Shown here piece by piece: positions 62,551-64,000 of a stretch of 64,000 nt of DNA. Position 1 is the stretch's first letter, and each line of letters starts with the position of its first letter. Origin of the DNA: Sphingobacterium sp. (GTDB lineage: Bacteria > Bacteroidota > Bacteroidia > Sphingobacteriales > Sphingobacteriaceae); the NCBI GenBank assembly GCA_031277685.1, contig JAITLV010000333.1:1-64000 (forward strand), written 5' to 3'. The position numbers were made by a program, and so were the translations under genes. The notes below the pieces were generated by a model. The model was not told the origin of the DNA and did not search any database. It worked only from the letters and a program-made list of their open reading frames with translations.

Positions 62551-64000
62551 TCAAGATCGATCAATAGTGGCAATTTGACAGACAGAAGCTTCAAACGCAT
62601 CGCGGTTACCTGCCGCTTTGTTGCGAACTTTAGTCCTGTAGTTGTAAACTGTACGCAGGGAATATCGCAGGAAACTAGCGATCTTCACCGAGTCATCTAT
62701 ACCCAAACGAATCAAAGCGAAAATACGTAATTCCGTATTGAGCAGTTCGGTCTTTTTTGGGTATATTTTCTCATCCTCCTGAAGAAGGGCATTAAATTCA
62801 TCAACGAATGTTGGATAAAGATTCAAAAAGATCCGATCAAAATTGATATACAGTTGCTGCACTTCTCTTTCTTCCATCTGTGTTGATTTCAATTGCTCCC
62901 GAAGTGCCTCCCACTGGTGGTTGGATGCTTTCTTTAACAGTGCTTTTCGTATATCCTCCATCTTATCAATATAGCTTGAGCACATATCGAAAAATTGGGC
63001 GATATATTCCTCTTTGATGTGATTGGATTCCGAGAGTTTTAGATTCGTATGATTAATTTCATTGTTCAATGACCGTAATTGCTGATTGGTAGCGGACAAT
63101 TCGGATCGGATCCGTCGCAAATGTTGAACTTGACGATAGATAACAATCAATCCAATAATGACACCAATTAACAAAATACTGACCACAATAACTAGGGCAA
63201 TCAATTGCTTATTCTGGCTACTGATTTTCTGTTGATAGGCCGCATTAATGATCGGGTAGGAAGAAGTGCCTTCAATAATCCGATAACGTACCTTGCAGAG
63301 CATCGCATCATCAATTGCTTTTTCAATATAGCGAAAAGCACGATCAAAATCTTGTTTGTCGTAGTAGGCTAGCGCTAAATCATGAAAGGAGGCATTGTCG
63401 CGATTTGCCATCTCAATATCCGCACTTGCCGAAACAGCTAGATAATAAAGCTGGCTGGTTGTATTTTTTTCGTATTTATAGATCAAGCTAATAAAATAGG
63501 ACAGTAAGGCACGCTGCTCCAAGTCCTCTTGATTCTCTGCCCAAAGATTGAAAAATTGCTTTCTTGCATCTTCCCGACTACCATTAAATAGTGTCTTTAT
63601 GGCAATGGTCGTTCGATATTCCAAGGAAGATTTCGGCAAAACATGCAATAACGAGTCCCGATAACGTTCACTTGCCTGATAATATTCCTGACGATTATTA
63701 CTTTGCCCATAATGACTATAAAACGAACTATAGGTATCATAATATTTGGCTAAAAGTTCTTTGCTAAGCCCCCTTGCACTAATTTGGTTCAACAACTTTG
63801 ACGCTTCAATGTAACGTCCAATTGTCGAATAAACCCAGGCCAAATCTAAATGAATAACCGTCTGCAGTGAATCATTGTCGGCAGGAGCCAATTTTTGACA
63901 AAGCGTAATATACGTAAGTGCCGCATCGGAATCGAACTTTTTATAATTCTCAAAAATCTCATAATTTTTTTGAAAAAGCTGAGCTTGATTACCCTCTATT
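62551..64000 (-). CDS. DUF6377-type TPR-membrane-HTH regulator, partial (N-terminus beyond right edge)
   Basis: At least 483 residues are visible; the frame stays open to the window edge, so the start lies outside. The N-terminal part is TPR-like (LAWVYSTIGRYIEASKLLNQ), there is one membrane segment (LIALVIVVSILLIGVIIGLIVIY), a coiled coil, and a C-terminal domain ending in a helix-turn-helix (LIRLGIDDSVKIASFLRYSLRTVYNYRTKVRNKA in parts). Proteins of this kind sit beside SusCD genes in Bacteroidota and probably sense glycan products and activate the locus. Regulation of the susC at 62297 is inferred from position. Confidence 0.85.
   Translation of the reverse strand, partial: IEGNQAQLFQKNYEIFENYKKFDSDAALTYITLCQKLAPADNDSLQTVIHLDLAWVYSTIGRYIEASKLLNQISARGLSKELLAKYYDTYSSFYSHYGQSNNRQEYYQASERYRDSLLHVLPKSSLEYRTTIAIKTLFNGSREDARKQFFNLWAENQEDLEQRALLSYFISLIYKYEKNTTSQLYYLAVSASADIEMANRDNASFHDLALAYYDKQDFDRAFRYIEKAIDDAMLCKVRYRIIEGTSSYPIINAAYQQKISSQNKQLIALVIVVSILLIGVIIGLIVIYRQVQHLRRIRSELSATNQQLRSLNNEINHTNLKLSESNHIKEEYIAQFFDMCSSYIDKMEDIRKALLKKASNHQWEALREQLKSTQMEEREVQQLYINFDRIFLNLYPTFVDEFNALLQEDEKIYPKKTELLNTELRIFALIRLGIDDSVKIASFLRYSLRTVYNYRTKVRNKAAGNRDAFEASVCQIATIDRS

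Overview
The window looks like chromosomal DNA from a member of the Bacteroidota, most likely Sphingobacterium or a close relative (inference). The signs are two SusC/SusD pairs, the fused LpxC-FabZ protein, the T9SS regulator PorX, a long-form GAPDH, TAnnTTTG promoter boxes and few Shine-Dalgarno sequences. I saw no rRNA, tRNA, CRISPR array, prophage, transposase or insertion sequence.

Layout. 1-3.7 kb: the start of a urease operon (ureA, cut by the edge), an outer-membrane porin and a two-component system, all on the minus strand. 4-9.2 kb: a WG-repeat protein with a small membrane protein, then a sulfur operon (two half-size YeeE/YedE proteins, TauE/SafE, and a CstB-like persulfide dioxygenase-rhodanese). 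9.3-22.8 kb: a membrane protein, an M1 peptidase, a Tat-exported five-bladed-propeller glycosidase, hemW, gap, waaA, UDP-xylose synthase-like and galE genes, a TPR-HTH regulator and a folate enzyme. 22.9-28.8 kb: a minus-strand operon HD hydrolase, lpxD, lpxC-fabZ, lpxA, ABC ATPase, efp, closed by a terminator. 29-39 kb: porX, tsaE, an ABC ATPase, an esterase, ald, a nucleotide-sugar 4,6-dehydratase, a TPR protein, ribH, a secreted protein and ytxJ.

39-45.6 kb holds a four-gene operon, susC, susD, isoaspartyl peptidase, cyanophycinase. The enzyme pair is the one expected for breaking cyanophycin into beta-Asp-Arg and then amino acids, so this looks like a SusCD uptake locus for a peptide polymer and not for a glycan. 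45.7-49 kb: S4 protein, dapD, tsaC, a DUF4920 protein and folP. 49.1-54.8 kb: a copper locus with an MbnH-like diheme protein, an MbnP-like lipoprotein, an OprC/NosA-like TonB receptor, a YtkA-like lipoprotein and a small CxGxC membrane protein. 54.9-64 kb: a glucan-type polysaccharide utilisation locus (SusE/F-like, GH30, SusD, SusC) with a DUF6377-type regulator that runs off the right edge.

The most notable non-coding signals are a pair of near-identical hairpin repeats about 53 kb apart (1559-1615 and 54291-54348), each upstream of an outer-membrane, possibly metal-linked gene; a perfect 11-bp-arm palindrome abutting the dapD promoter; and six genes whose TAnnTTTG box lies only 4-7 nt from the start codon, which suggests leaderless mRNAs.
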